Source: F23-B02 sp963633225
GTDB taxonomy: Bacteria; Bacillota; Clostridia; Oscillospirales; Oscillospiraceae
Assembly (NCBI GenBank): GCA_963633225.1
Contig: CAVGXR010000042.1
Location: forward strand, 1 to 64,000
DNA: 64,000 nt
Direction: 5' to 3'
Below, piece after piece: positions 25,409 to 33,767 of the stretch. The position numbers were made by a program, and so were the translations under genes. Each line of letters starts with the position of its first letter. Positions within the stretch are counted from its first letter, which is position 1. The notes beneath the pieces were generated by a model. That model did no database searches. It was not told the origin of the DNA and worked only from the letters and a program-made list of their open reading frames with translations.

Positions 25409-25437
25409 TTGCCTTTTGGCCGCATATATTATATAAT
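25409..25437 (+). promoter_or_regulatory. Sigma-A promoter of cdaA operon
   Basis: TTGCCT (25409-25414), a 17-nt spacer and TATAAT (25432-25437) lie 78 nt before the cdaA start. Confidence 0.7.
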
Positions 25438-25468
25438 ATAGTGATTAAAAATATAGCATACAGCAAAC

Positions 25469-25490
25469 GCGGACTGCCTGCGCAGTCCGC
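25469..25490 (+). other. Stable hairpin in the cdaA 5' leader
   Basis: GCGGACTGC (25469-25477), loop CTGC, GCAGTCCGC (25482-25490) forms a 9-bp perfect stem about 25 nt before the cdaA start. No T-run follows, so it is not a terminator. It may stabilise the message or affect translation. Confidence 0.6.
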
Positions 25491-25514
25491 AGATAAAGAT
25501 GATTGGGGATTATA

Positions 25515-26408
25515 ATGCAGGACTTTTCGAGTTACTTTTTGAGAGTGCTCAATTACCTCTCGACAATAAGCTTCTGGGATGTCGTTGACATCCTTATAGT
25601 TGCTTTTCTGTTTTACAAGGTCATAGATCTTGTACGAAAGACAAGCTCGTATAACCTTGCAAAGGGAATACTCTTGCTGCTTGTCGTCTTGTGGCTGTCA
25701 GGCCCATCGGTGTTTAACCTGACGATGATAAACTTTATTCTGCGCAAGACGGTCGAGATCGGTCTTATAGCATTAGTCATAATATTTCAGCCGGAGCTCC
25801 GCAAGCTCCTGTCGAGAATGGGCAGCAAGGACTTTTACGGTATCTTCTCGCCGAAGGTACAGGCCACGAGCAAGGCTGAGTCTGCCATAACGCAGACGGT
25901 GCTTGCCTGTGAGCAGATGTCAAAAAGCAGAACGGGTGCTCTTATTATCTATGAACGCAATGTCAAGCTCAGTGATATTATGACTACAGGCACGATCATA
26001 GATGCTGACATAACCGCAGAGCTTTTAAAGAACATATTCTACCCCAAAGCGCCTCTGCATGATGGTGCGATCATTATCCGCAATTTCAGGATCGCCGCTG
26101 CCGGCTGCGTGCTGCCGCTCACGAGCAAGACAAACCTCAGCAAGGATCTCGGTATGCGCCACCGCGCAGGTATCGGTGCAAGCGAGGTATCCGATGCAAT
26201 AACTATTATCGTGTCGGAGGAAACCGGCGGCATATCGGTTGCCGTTGAGGGTATGCTCAAGCGCAACCTCTCGGTCTCCATGCTGGAGCAGATCCTGCGA
26301 AAAGAGCTCATAGTTGAAGAGGTCAAGAAGAATACCGCAGCTGAAGTTTTTTCTCGTTTTTTCGATAAGCATAAGGTGAATGATGATGGAACAGAAAAAA
26401 AGAACTAA
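25515..26408 (+). CDS. cdaA: Diadenylate cyclase CdaA
   Basis: CdaA makes the essential second messenger c-di-AMP from two ATP. The 297-aa protein has three N-terminal membrane helices (about 20-95), then a DAC domain with the catalytic DGA at about 183-185 and RHR at 215-217. GGGG six bases upstream favours the ATG at 25515. It overlaps cdaR by 23 bases. The cdaA-cdaR pair is conserved, but glmM, the usual third gene in Bacillus, is not adjacent here. Confidence 0.95.
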   Translation: MQDFSSYFLRVLNYLSTISFWDVVDILIVAFLFYKVIDLVRKTSSYNLAKGILLLLVVLWLSGPSVFNLTMINFILRKTVEIGLIALVIIFQPELRKLLSRMGSKDFYGIFSPKVQATSKAESAITQTVLACEQMSKSRTGALIIYERNVKLSDIMTTGTIIDADITAELLKNIFYPKAPLHDGAIIIRNFRIAAAGCVLPLTSKTNLSKDLGMRHRAGIGASEVSDAITIIVSEETGGISVAVEGMLKRNLSVSMLEQILRKELIVEEVKKNTAAEVFSRFFDKHKVNDDGTEKKN

Positions 26409-27645
26409 AAAAATATATGACAGCAAGGCGTTCTGGATGGCCGTTTCGCTGCTGTTTTCGCTCCTGATGTGGGTGTATGTGACCAGTCAGGACTCGACAG
26501 ACAAAAATCTCACCTTTACCGGCATACCCGTTGAGTTTCAGGGGCAGGAAGAGCTTTTGAGCGAGCATAACCTCTCGATAAGCGATGTCAGCGCAGACAC
26601 CGTCAGCATCGTCGTCAGGGGCAACCCCAGCATGATATCAAAGCTCAAGGCCTCTGATATAAAGGCTGTCATTGACGTGAGCAGTATAACATCGCCTAAT
26701 AACATGACTTGGACGTATAAGCTCGTTTTCCCCAGCTACGTCAATGAAAGCGAGATAAGCGTCGTTCGGAAAACGCCGGATACCATAAACTTCACGGTCA
26801 TCAAAAACGACATTAAGACCGTCGATATCAAGGGCAGCTTTGAGGGCGCTATCGCCGAGGGCTGCGTGGCCGAGGAGTTTGTTTTTGAGCCCAAGACGCT
26901 TACGGTCGAAGGCCCTGAGGATATCATAAACAAGATAGATCACGCATGGGTCAGCTTCGGCAAGGATCAGACCATAGATTCGGCCTATGTCGAGGAAGCG
27001 GAGTTTACGCTGCGCGATAAAAACGACAACATTATCGAAAAGGACGGACTTATCATCTCCGAGAATACCGTTACAGCCACCCAGCCGGTGCTAAAGAGCA
27101 AGGATGTTCCTCTGAAGGTTCAGCTTATATCCGGCGGCGGCATAACCTCGAGCGACTGCAATGTCAGCATTGACCCGAGCAGCATAAAAATAGCCGGAGA
27201 TTCAAGGATAGTTGACGATATCGAATCAATAGAGCTCGGCTCTATCGACCTGTCCTCATTCAGCAGCGGCTATGAACACACCTTTGATATTACTCTTCCC
27301 GACGGCGTACAGAACCTCACGGGTGTTTCCGAGGCTACAGTCACCATCGAGATAAATGGCTCGCATACAAAGACGTTCACAACAACGAATATCGCCGTCA
27401 AGGGTGTGTCCAGCGGATACCGCACGACTATCGACACCAAGGAGATCGAGGTCACGCTCCGTGCACTCAGTCAGGATGCGCTCAACAAGATCAGCGCCAA
27501 TGACATTACCGTCGTCGCCGACCTGTCCGATTACGGCACAACGACGGGTCAGGTCATCGTAAACGCCAAGGTCACTGTTTCGGGGCATGAAAATGTCGGT
27601 GCGGTCGGCGATGTGAAAGTTACGGTCACAATATACAAGGATTAG
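26386..27645 (+). CDS. cdaR: CdaA regulatory protein CdaR (YbbR)
   Basis: CdaR is a membrane-anchored extracellular protein that controls CdaA activity. The 419-aa chain has one N-terminal membrane segment at about 15-33 and then a series of YbbR repeats, visible as recurring KTVDIKG, KDVPLKVQ and TTNIAVKG strand motifs. There are three ATGs in a row at 26380, 26383 and 26386; AAGGTGA best fits the last one. It is translated as an overlapping partner of cdaA. Confidence 0.9.
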   Translation: MEQKKRTKKIYDSKAFWMAVSLLFSLLMWVYVTSQDSTDKNLTFTGIPVEFQGQEELLSEHNLSISDVSADTVSIVVRGNPSMISKLKASDIKAVIDVSSITSPNNMTWTYKLVFPSYVNESEISVVRKTPDTINFTVIKNDIKTVDIKGSFEGAIAEGCVAEEFVFEPKTLTVEGPEDIINKIDHAWVSFGKDQTIDSAYVEEAEFTLRDKNDNIIEKDGLIISENTVTATQPVLKSKDVPLKVQLISGGGITSSDCNVSIDPSSIKIAGDSRIVDDIESIELGSIDLSSFSSGYEHTFDITLPDGVQNLTGVSEATVTIEINGSHTKTFTTTNIAVKGVSSGYRTTIDTKEIEVTLRALSQDALNKISANDITVVADLSDYGTTTGQVIVNAKVTVSGHENVGAVGDVKVTVTIYKD

Positions 27646-27663
27646 GACGGGAGGTCTTCAGCA

Positions 27664-28071
27664 ATGACTCAGGATGCAGTAGTCACCAAGGTTTTTCCTA
27701 ACGGAATGGCCGAGGTCGTCGTAGCCCGCGGCACTGCCTGCGGAAGCAACTGCGGCAATTGTGAAAGCTGTGTGTTCCAGAACGAAATAAAAGCATTTGC
27801 CAAGAACACTGTCAATGCAAGGCCGGGCGAAAAGGTGGTTATCGAAAGCCTCAGCTCGAGGATATTCGGCGCGGTGTTTATCGTTTATATCATACCGCTG
27901 CTGGCCTTTGTTCTGGGCTATATCATTGCAGAGAGCTGCGGTCTGAGCGAGGGACTCAGCATTCTGTGCAGCTTTGCAGTGTTCTGCGTGGCTGTCGCCG
28001 TTATGGTCGTATACCAGCGCCGCAGCAAGCGCAAAAATCCTATTAAATTTGAGATAACACAGCTTCGTTGA
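27664..28071 (+). CDS. SoxR-reducing/RseC family membrane protein
   Basis: This 135-aa protein matches the RseC/MucC family. It has an N-terminal soluble part with a cysteine cluster ACGSNCGNCESC (C26, C30, C33, C36), two membrane helices (about 66-85 and 93-115) and a basic tail. Homologues are linked to RNF complexes and electron transfer, but no rnf gene is present here. The cysteine set could bind an Fe-S cluster. It sits between cdaR and yicC. Confidence 0.8.
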   Translation: MTQDAVVTKVFPNGMAEVVVARGTACGSNCGNCESCVFQNEIKAFAKNTVNARPGEKVVIESLSSRIFGAVFIVYIIPLLAFVLGYIIAESCGLSEGLSILCSFAVFCVAVAVMVVYQRRSKRKNPIKFEITQLR

Positions 28072-28081
28072 GGTGGGGGAA

Positions 28082-28960
28082 ATGATTAAAAGCATGACAG
28101 GCTACGGCAGTGCAAAGGGCACTGTCGAGGGCATAGAAGTAAGCGTTGAGCTTAAAAGCGTAAACAACAAGTTTCTTGATACCGCCATCAGGATGCCGCG
28201 CAGCTTCCTATTTGCCGAGGAAACGATAAAGCAGGCTGTAAGCTCGCATATAAGCCGCGGCAAGGTTGACGTTTTTGTGACCGTTGACAGCTCAATGGCC
28301 GGCGATATGCTCGTCAAGGTAAACGAGCCGCTATTAAAGGGCTATCTTGACGCTCTTGAGCTTATATCGGACAAGTACGGTCTTGCAAACGATGTAAGCG
28401 TCATGGGCATCAGCCGTCTGCCGGATGTCCTTTCGGTGGAAAAGAAGGAGCTTGACGCGGAAGCGGTGGCCGAGGGAATGCGCGCCATTGCAGAGCAGGC
28501 GCTGTGCGACTTTGACCGTATGCGCATCGTTGAAGGCGAAAAGCTCAAAGCCGATGTTCTGACAAAGCTTGAAAATATAGAAGGCTTCGTATCTGTCATT
28601 GAAAAGGAATCTCCTCTTACGGTCAGAGAATACCGTGAGCGGCTTCTCGGAAAGCTCAACGAAGTTCTCGGCTCATCGGGGATAGACGAGTCGCGCATAC
28701 TTACAGAGGCTGCAATATTCGCTGATAAGATTGCAGTCGATGAAGAGACGGTGCGCCTGCGCAGTCATATAGCACAGCTGCGTCAGATGCTTGAAACAGG
28801 CTCTCCCATCGGAAGAAAGATCGACTTTCTGCTTCAGGAGTTTAACCGCGAGGCAAATACGACAGGCTCAAAATGCCAGAACTCCGGCATTGCGCACGTT
28901 GTCGTCGAGCTCAAATCCGAGATTGAGAAGATACGCGAGCAGATTCAGAATATCGAGTGA
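28082..28960 (+). CDS. yicC: YicC family endoribonuclease
   Basis: The 292-aa protein has YicC hallmarks: MIKSMTGYGSAKG at the start, SVNNKFLD and the C-terminal GRKIDFLLQEFNREANTTGSK split near 250-270. YicC-type proteins have been shown to act as endoribonucleases. GGTGGGGGA precedes the ATG at 28082; a GTG at 28073 would lie inside that SD. It leads yicC-remA-gmk-rpoZ, the standard Firmicute order. Confidence 0.92.
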   Translation: MIKSMTGYGSAKGTVEGIEVSVELKSVNNKFLDTAIRMPRSFLFAEETIKQAVSSHISRGKVDVFVTVDSSMAGDMLVKVNEPLLKGYLDALELISDKYGLANDVSVMGISRLPDVLSVEKKELDAEAVAEGMRAIAEQALCDFDRMRIVEGEKLKADVLTKLENIEGFVSVIEKESPLTVREYRERLLGKLNEVLGSSGIDESRILTEAAIFADKIAVDEETVRLRSHIAQLRQMLETGSPIGRKIDFLLQEFNREANTTGSKCQNSGIAHVVVELKSEIEKIREQIQNIE

Positions 28961-28967
28961 GGCCGGT

Positions 28968-29228
28968 ATGACGCTTATAAACATCGGATTCGGAAACATG
29001 GTCAGCGCCGAGCGCATTATAGCCATGGTAAGTCCCGAATCGGCGCCCATAAAGCGAATGATTCAGGATGTCAGGGATAAGGGCTTATTAATAGATGCAT
29101 CCTTCGGCAGAAGCACGAAGGCGGCTCTTATTATGGACAGCGGCAACGTTATACTGTCCGCGCTCACGCCGGAGGTTCTGGCAGGGCGAATGTCAAATAA
29201 AAAAGAGGAAGGTGCAGCAAATGGCTAA
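28968..29228 (+). CDS. remA: Extracellular matrix regulator RemA (DUF370, YlzA)
   Basis: RemA is a small DNA-binding protein that activates biofilm matrix genes in Bacillus; its clostridial role is not established. The 86-aa protein starts TLINIGFGNMVSAERIIAMV and has the signature SPESAPIKRMIQDVR, followed by LIDASFGRSTKA. GAGG five bases upstream supports the ATG at 28968, inside a longer open frame. It overlaps gmk by eight bases. Confidence 0.92.
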   Translation: MTLINIGFGNMVSAERIIAMVSPESAPIKRMIQDVRDKGLLIDASFGRSTKAALIMDSGNVILSALTPEVLAGRMSNKKEEGAANG

Positions 29229-29826
29229 TCAGAGAGGAAAGCTAATAGTTATATCCGGCCCGTCCGGAGCGGGGAAGAGCACCGTCGTTTTCAAGGCCCT
29301 CGAGGGACGCGACGATATATGCTTTTCCGTCTCCGCAACAACGAGAAAGCCCCGTCAGGGCGAGGTGGACGGCAAGGAGTATTTCTTCGTCGATCTCGAT
29401 AAATTCCGCGATATGGTCGCAAACGACGAATTTCTCGAGCATGCGGAATATGTCGCAAATTCCTATGGTACGCCCAAGGCCTATGTTGAGGAAAAGCTCA
29501 GTGAGGGCATGAACGTCCTGCTTGATATAGAGGTTCAGGGTGCGCTTCAGGTCCACGAAAAAATGCCCGAGGCAGTTATGATCTTCATCATCCCGCCCTC
29601 CATGGAGGAGCTTGAGAGGAGACTTCGCAGCAGAGGCACCGACTCCGAGCGTAAGATAGAGGCCCGCCTTATCCGCGCCAGAGAGGAATACGCCGCCGCC
29701 GATTTTTACGACTATATCATTATAAATGACGATGCCGATAAGGCCGCAAAGGAATTTTCGGCAATAATCACCGCAGAATACTGCAAATACGATCTGAGAA
29801 AAAACTATTTAAGTGAGGTAGACTGA
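29221..29826 (+). CDS. gmk: Guanylate kinase
   Basis: Gmk converts GMP to GDP. The 201-aa protein has the P-loop SGPSGAGKST near 12-21, VSATTRKPRQGEVDGKEYFF and the lid region RLRSRGTDSERKIEARL. GAGGAAGG upstream selects the ATG at 29221; the frame stays open further upstream but that overlaps remA. It is followed by rpoZ two bases after its stop. Confidence 0.96.
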   Translation: MANQRGKLIVISGPSGAGKSTVVFKALEGRDDICFSVSATTRKPRQGEVDGKEYFFVDLDKFRDMVANDEFLEHAEYVANSYGTPKAYVEEKLSEGMNVLLDIEVQGALQVHEKMPEAVMIFIIPPSMEELERRLRSRGTDSERKIEARLIRAREEYAAADFYDYIIINDDADKAAKEFSAIITAEYCKYDLRKNYLSEVD

Positions 29827-29828
29827 TC

Positions 29829-30020
29829 ATGATGCTTTATCCCCCCGTTGCCGAGCTTGTCAGCAAGACCGGCAACCGTTATCAGCTTGTAAATTTAGTT
29901 GCAAGAAGGGCGCGCCAGATATCCGCAGCCGCCGAGGAGGAGGGTATAATCCTCGATAAAAAGCCCGTTTCCGCAGCTATCGACGAGGTATACACCGGCA
30001 AGCTTACCATAGAAAAATGA
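29829..30020 (+). CDS. rpoZ: DNA-directed RNA polymerase subunit omega
   Basis: Omega assists assembly and stability of RNA polymerase by binding the beta-prime C-terminus. The 63-aa protein has YQLVNLVARRARQIS and the later KPVSAAIDEVYTGKL, both typical. GAGG lies 10 bases before the first of two adjacent ATGs. In Bacillus coaBC follows rpoZ; here a terminator and priA come next. Confidence 0.93.
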   Translation: MMLYPPVAELVSKTGNRYQLVNLVARRARQISAAAEEEGIILDKKPVSAAIDEVYTGKLTIEK

Positions 30021-30025
30021 CCGAC

Positions 30026-30058
30026 AGCGGAGCCGAAACGCAGCTCCGCTTAGTTTTG
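30026..30058 (+). terminator. Terminator between rpoZ and priA
   Basis: AGCGGAGC (30026-30033) pairs with GCTCCGCT (30043-30050), followed by TAGTTTTGTT. The T tract is interrupted, so readthrough into priA is possible. Confidence 0.7.
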
Positions 30059-30075
30059 TTCAGAGGTGATGGGGC

Positions 30076-32328
30076 GTGTCAGAAAAACGCATAGCGAAAA
30101 TTGCGGTCTCTGCCGCAAATTACAGTTTGGACAAGCCCTATGACTATCTTATTCCCGACAGCATGGCGGACAGCGTCGTACCGGGAATGCGCGTTACCGT
30201 TCCCTTCTCGAGGGGCAACCGGCGCAGCGAGGGCATAGTTCTGGGGCTTGCGGACAACAGCGAATTTGAAAAGCTCAAGCCCATTGAGGCATGTCTCGAT
30301 AAAGAGCCAATGCTCACGCAGACGCAGCTGAAGCTTGCGCTTTGGATGCACGACAGACTGTTCTGCACCGTTTATGAGGCGGTGAGGACAATTCTTCCCG
30401 CAGGCTGCTGGTTCACTGCCGCCGGCGCTCGCAGAGTAAACGACAAGACCCGCGAGATGATAAGCCTCACAATCGATGCCGAGGAGGCCTTCTCCGCAGC
30501 TCAGGAAAAGCGCAGAAAAGCGCCGATGCAGGCAGCCCTGCTGGAGCTTCTGTGCTCGGCCGGAAGAGTGCCGGCGAGTGAGGCAATGCACTTTACTGGT
30601 GCTTCACGGCAGTCGCTCAACGCGCTTATAAACGCACAGCTTGTGCTCAGCGAGCATGAGGAGGTTTTCCGTCGGCCCGAGGTGTGGACGGGAAAGCTCA
30701 GACAGCTGCCGGTGCTCAATCGTGAGCAGAATGCAGCTTATGCAGGGCTAAAAAGCCTTCTGGACGATCCTCGCCCCGAGGCGGCGCTCCTATGCGGAGT
30801 TACAGGCAGCGGAAAGACCTCCGTGTATATCCGTCTCATAGCGGATACGATAAAAAGCGGAAAATGCGCAATACTCCTTGTGCCCGAGATCGCGCTCACG
30901 CCGCAGATGATACACACATTTTCCGAATATTTCGGCAACGAGGTCGCCATACTGCACAGCAGCCTCGGCATCGGCGAGCGCTACGACGAATGGAAGCGCA
31001 TAAAAAGCGGCGGCGCGAAGCTTGCGATAGGAACGCGCAGCGCGGTATTTGCGCCCTTTGAAAACCTTGGGTTAATAATCATTGACGAAGAGCAGGAGGA
31101 CAGCTACAAGTCTGAATCCTCGCCGCGGTACCATGCGCGGGACATTGCAAAATACCGCTGCGCAAAGACAAATTCTCTTCTGCTGCTCGGCTCTGCCACG
31201 CCCGATATCGAAAGCCGTTACGCTGCCGAAACGGGAAAGTACAAATTTTTCGAGCTGCACGAGAGATATAACGAAATGCAGCTTCCGACTGTCGAGATAG
31301 TAGACATGAAGTGCGAGCTCAAGGCCGGAAACGGCGGTGAGCTGAGCTCACGGCTGCGCACGGAGCTTGAGGAAAACCTTTCGCGTGGAGAGCAGAGCAT
31401 ACTGTTCATAAACCGGCGAGGGGCAAACAAGCTCATCTGCTGCGGCGACTGCGGCTATGTCTATAAATGCCCGAATTGCAGCGTTTCGCTGACATACCAC
31501 AGCTTTAACGACCGGCTCATGTGCCATTACTGCGGCTACACACGCAGAGCAGACAGCCGCTGCCCGGACTGCGGTGGAATGCTGACCTTCATAGGAGCTG
31601 GCACACAGCTTGTTGAGGATGAGCTCAGGCAGCTGTATCCGAACACCGAGATTCTGCGCATGGATACCGACACGGTAAAGACCGCCGGAAGCCATGAGGC
31701 GCTGCTCGGCAAATTTAAAAACGAAAAGATACCCATAATGGTCGGCACGCAGATGGTCACCAAGGGACTTAATTTTGAAAATGTTACGCTCATCGGCGTT
31801 ATCTCTGCCGACCAGAGCCTTTACAGCGGCGATTACCGCTCCGGCGAGAGAACCTTTTCGCTTATAACGCAGGTCATTGGCCGAAGCGGAAGAGGTTCAA
31901 AACCAGGCCGCGCAGTCATACAGACCTTCACGCCGCAAAACGAGATAATACGGCTTGCCGCCGCGCAGGATTACGATGGGTTTTATAAGACAGAGCTCAG
32001 CCTGCGCAGGCTGCAAAACACTCCGCCCTTTGCCGATATAATAGCGATAACTGCATCCGGAACTACCGAAAGCAGCGTAATAAAATGCTGCTCGGATATA
32101 TGCAGGGTGCTGAAGGCAGCGTTGGGCGGCAGATACGATGTACACATACTCGGACCTGCACCGCTGCCGGTCGTCAGAGTAAACAAACGATACAGATACA
32201 GGGTAAACATATGCTGCACAGCAGATAAGGCGCTGCGCGAGACGGTCTCGTCGGTGCTTATCCGCTGCGCAAGATCCGGCAAATACAAGGGTGTCAGTGT
32301 TTTTGCTGACAATAACCCTTCTGATTAG
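30076..32328 (+). CDS. priA: Primosomal protein N' (replication restart helicase PriA)
   Basis: PriA recognises stalled forks and reloads the replicative helicase. The 750-aa chain has an N-terminal DNA-binding domain (YDYLIPDSM, GMRVTVPF), Walker A GVTGSGKT at 241-248 and the DEEQ box at about 337. A zinc domain (about 450-500) carries CGDCGYVYKCPNC and CHYCGY, and helicase motifs V and VI follow. The GTG start is set by GAGGTGAT five bases upstream. It opens the priA-def-fmt-rsmB-rlmN-prpC-prkC-rsgA operon. Confidence 0.96.
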   Translation: MSEKRIAKIAVSAANYSLDKPYDYLIPDSMADSVVPGMRVTVPFSRGNRRSEGIVLGLADNSEFEKLKPIEACLDKEPMLTQTQLKLALWMHDRLFCTVYEAVRTILPAGCWFTAAGARRVNDKTREMISLTIDAEEAFSAAQEKRRKAPMQAALLELLCSAGRVPASEAMHFTGASRQSLNALINAQLVLSEHEEVFRRPEVWTGKLRQLPVLNREQNAAYAGLKSLLDDPRPEAALLCGVTGSGKTSVYIRLIADTIKSGKCAILLVPEIALTPQMIHTFSEYFGNEVAILHSSLGIGERYDEWKRIKSGGAKLAIGTRSAVFAPFENLGLIIIDEEQEDSYKSESSPRYHARDIAKYRCAKTNSLLLLGSATPDIESRYAAETGKYKFFELHERYNEMQLPTVEIVDMKCELKAGNGGELSSRLRTELEENLSRGEQSILFINRRGANKLICCGDCGYVYKCPNCSVSLTYHSFNDRLMCHYCGYTRRADSRCPDCGGMLTFIGAGTQLVEDELRQLYPNTEILRMDTDTVKTAGSHEALLGKFKNEKIPIMVGTQMVTKGLNFENVTLIGVISADQSLYSGDYRSGERTFSLITQVIGRSGRGSKPGRAVIQTFTPQNEIIRLAAAQDYDGFYKTELSLRRLQNTPPFADIIAITASGTTESSVIKCCSDICRVLKAALGGRYDVHILGPAPLPVVRVNKRYRYRVNICCTADKALRETVSSVLIRCARSGKYKGVSVFADNNPSD

Positions 32329-32337
32329 GAGAAGATC

Positions 32338-32841
32338 ATGGCACTCAGACACATAGTGACACAAGAGGATAAGATACTGCATAAGGTCTGCCGCGAGCAG
32401 CAGAAGTTTGACGGCAGGCTCCACCAGCTTCTTGACGATATGGCGGAGACGCTCGAGAACGCAAACGGTGTCGGCCTTGCCGCACCGCAGGTCGGTATAC
32501 TGCGCCGCGTTGTCCTTGTTATCGAGACAAATGTTGAGGAGGAAGAGGACGAGGAAATACTCGAGCTCATAAACCCTGTTATCATCAGCGCCGAGGGTGA
32601 GCAGACGGGAGCCGAGGGCTGCCTGAGCGTTCCGGGCGAGTACGGAATAGTTACCCGTCCGACCCGTGTTACCGTCCGCGCTCAGGACAGGGACGGCGGC
32701 TGGTTTGAATACACCGGCACGGGGCTCACCGCAAGGTGCATATGCCACGAGCTTGATCATCTTGACGGACATCTGTTCACGGAAAAGGCCGAGCGTATGC
32801 TCTCGGAGGATGAGCTCAGAGGAAGCGGAAGCGAGGGCTGA
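32338..32841 (+). CDS. def: Peptide deformylase
   Basis: This metalloenzyme removes the N-formyl group from new proteins. The 167-aa protein has the three signature motifs: GVGLAAPQ at 44-51, EGCLS at 93-97 (metal ligand C95) and HELDH with H137, E138 and H141. It has an unusual acidic run (VEEEEDEEI) near 66-74. It lies between priA and fmt. Confidence 0.96.
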   Translation: MALRHIVTQEDKILHKVCREQQKFDGRLHQLLDDMAETLENANGVGLAAPQVGILRRVVLVIETNVEEEEDEEILELINPVIISAEGEQTGAEGCLSVPGEYGIVTRPTRVTVRAQDRDGGWFEYTGTGLTARCICHELDHLDGHLFTEKAERMLSEDELRGSGSEG

Positions 32842-32843
32842 GC

Positions 32844-33764
32844 ATGCGTGTTGTGTTTATGGGCACGCCGGACTTCGCCGCTGCCTCATTAAAAAAGCTT
32901 ATAGAAGAAAAATACGATATCGCCGCAGTATTTACGCAGCCTGACAAGCCGCGTGACCGCGGCATGAAGCTCTCTTACAGCCCCGTCAAGGCGCTTGCAC
33001 TGGAAAACGGCATTCCCGTTTATCAGCCTGCAAAGCTGCGCGACGGTACGGCAACCGAGCTTATAAAGAGCCTTGAGCCCGATATACTTGTCGTTGTGGC
33101 CTATGGCCGCATTTTGCCGGATGATATGCTTGAGGTACCGAGGTACGGTGCGATAAATGTCCATGCCTCGCTGCTGCCTAAATACAGGGGAGCAGCCCCC
33201 ATACAGTGGGCGGTATTAAACGGCGATAAAACGACCGGCGTTTCAACCATGTACCTTGCCTCCGAGATGGATACCGGCGATATTATCTACACAGCCGAGA
33301 CTGAGATCGGCGAATTTGAGACCTCAGGAGAGCTGTTTGACAGGCTTATGCTCATGGGAGCCGAGCTTCTGGACAAGACCCTGCGCAGCATCGACGCTGG
33401 CACCGCTCCGAGAATACCGCAGGATCACAGCAAGGCAAGCTATGTCAAGATGCTTGATAAGAATCTGAGCCCTATAGACTGGGCAAAAACACCGCGAGAG
33501 ATAGTGAAGCATATCTACGGCCTCCAGCCGTGGCCGGTGGCAACGGCTGAGCTTGACGGCAAAACGTTCAGGATATACTCTGCCCGATATACGCAGACAA
33601 AAACGCAAAAAGCCCCCGGCTGCATTGTCAGCGCCGGAAAGCAGGGCATAGAGGTCGCCTGCCTTGACGGTGAGACGGTTTTGATAACCGAGCTTCAGGC
33701 AGCAGGCAAGAAACGCATGAAGGCATCCGACTATCTGCTCGGACATCCCATAAAGGTGGATTAA
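32844..33764 (+). CDS. fmt: Methionyl-tRNA formyltransferase
   Basis: Fmt formylates initiator Met-tRNA using 10-formyl-THF. The 306-aa protein begins RVVFMGTPDFAA and has the catalytic region HASLLPKYRGAAPIQWAVLNG, then ETGDI-like EMDTGDII. A C-terminal OB-like domain follows. It starts two bases after def, and the two enzymes are functional opposites in the formyl cycle. Confidence 0.96.
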   Translation: MRVVFMGTPDFAAASLKKLIEEKYDIAAVFTQPDKPRDRGMKLSYSPVKALALENGIPVYQPAKLRDGTATELIKSLEPDILVVVAYGRILPDDMLEVPRYGAINVHASLLPKYRGAAPIQWAVLNGDKTTGVSTMYLASEMDTGDIIYTAETEIGEFETSGELFDRLMLMGAELLDKTLRSIDAGTAPRIPQDHSKASYVKMLDKNLSPIDWAKTPREIVKHIYGLQPWPVATAELDGKTFRIYSARYTQTKTQKAPGCIVSAGKQGIEVACLDGETVLITELQAAGKKRMKASDYLLGHPIKVD

Positions 33765-33767
33765 GCA

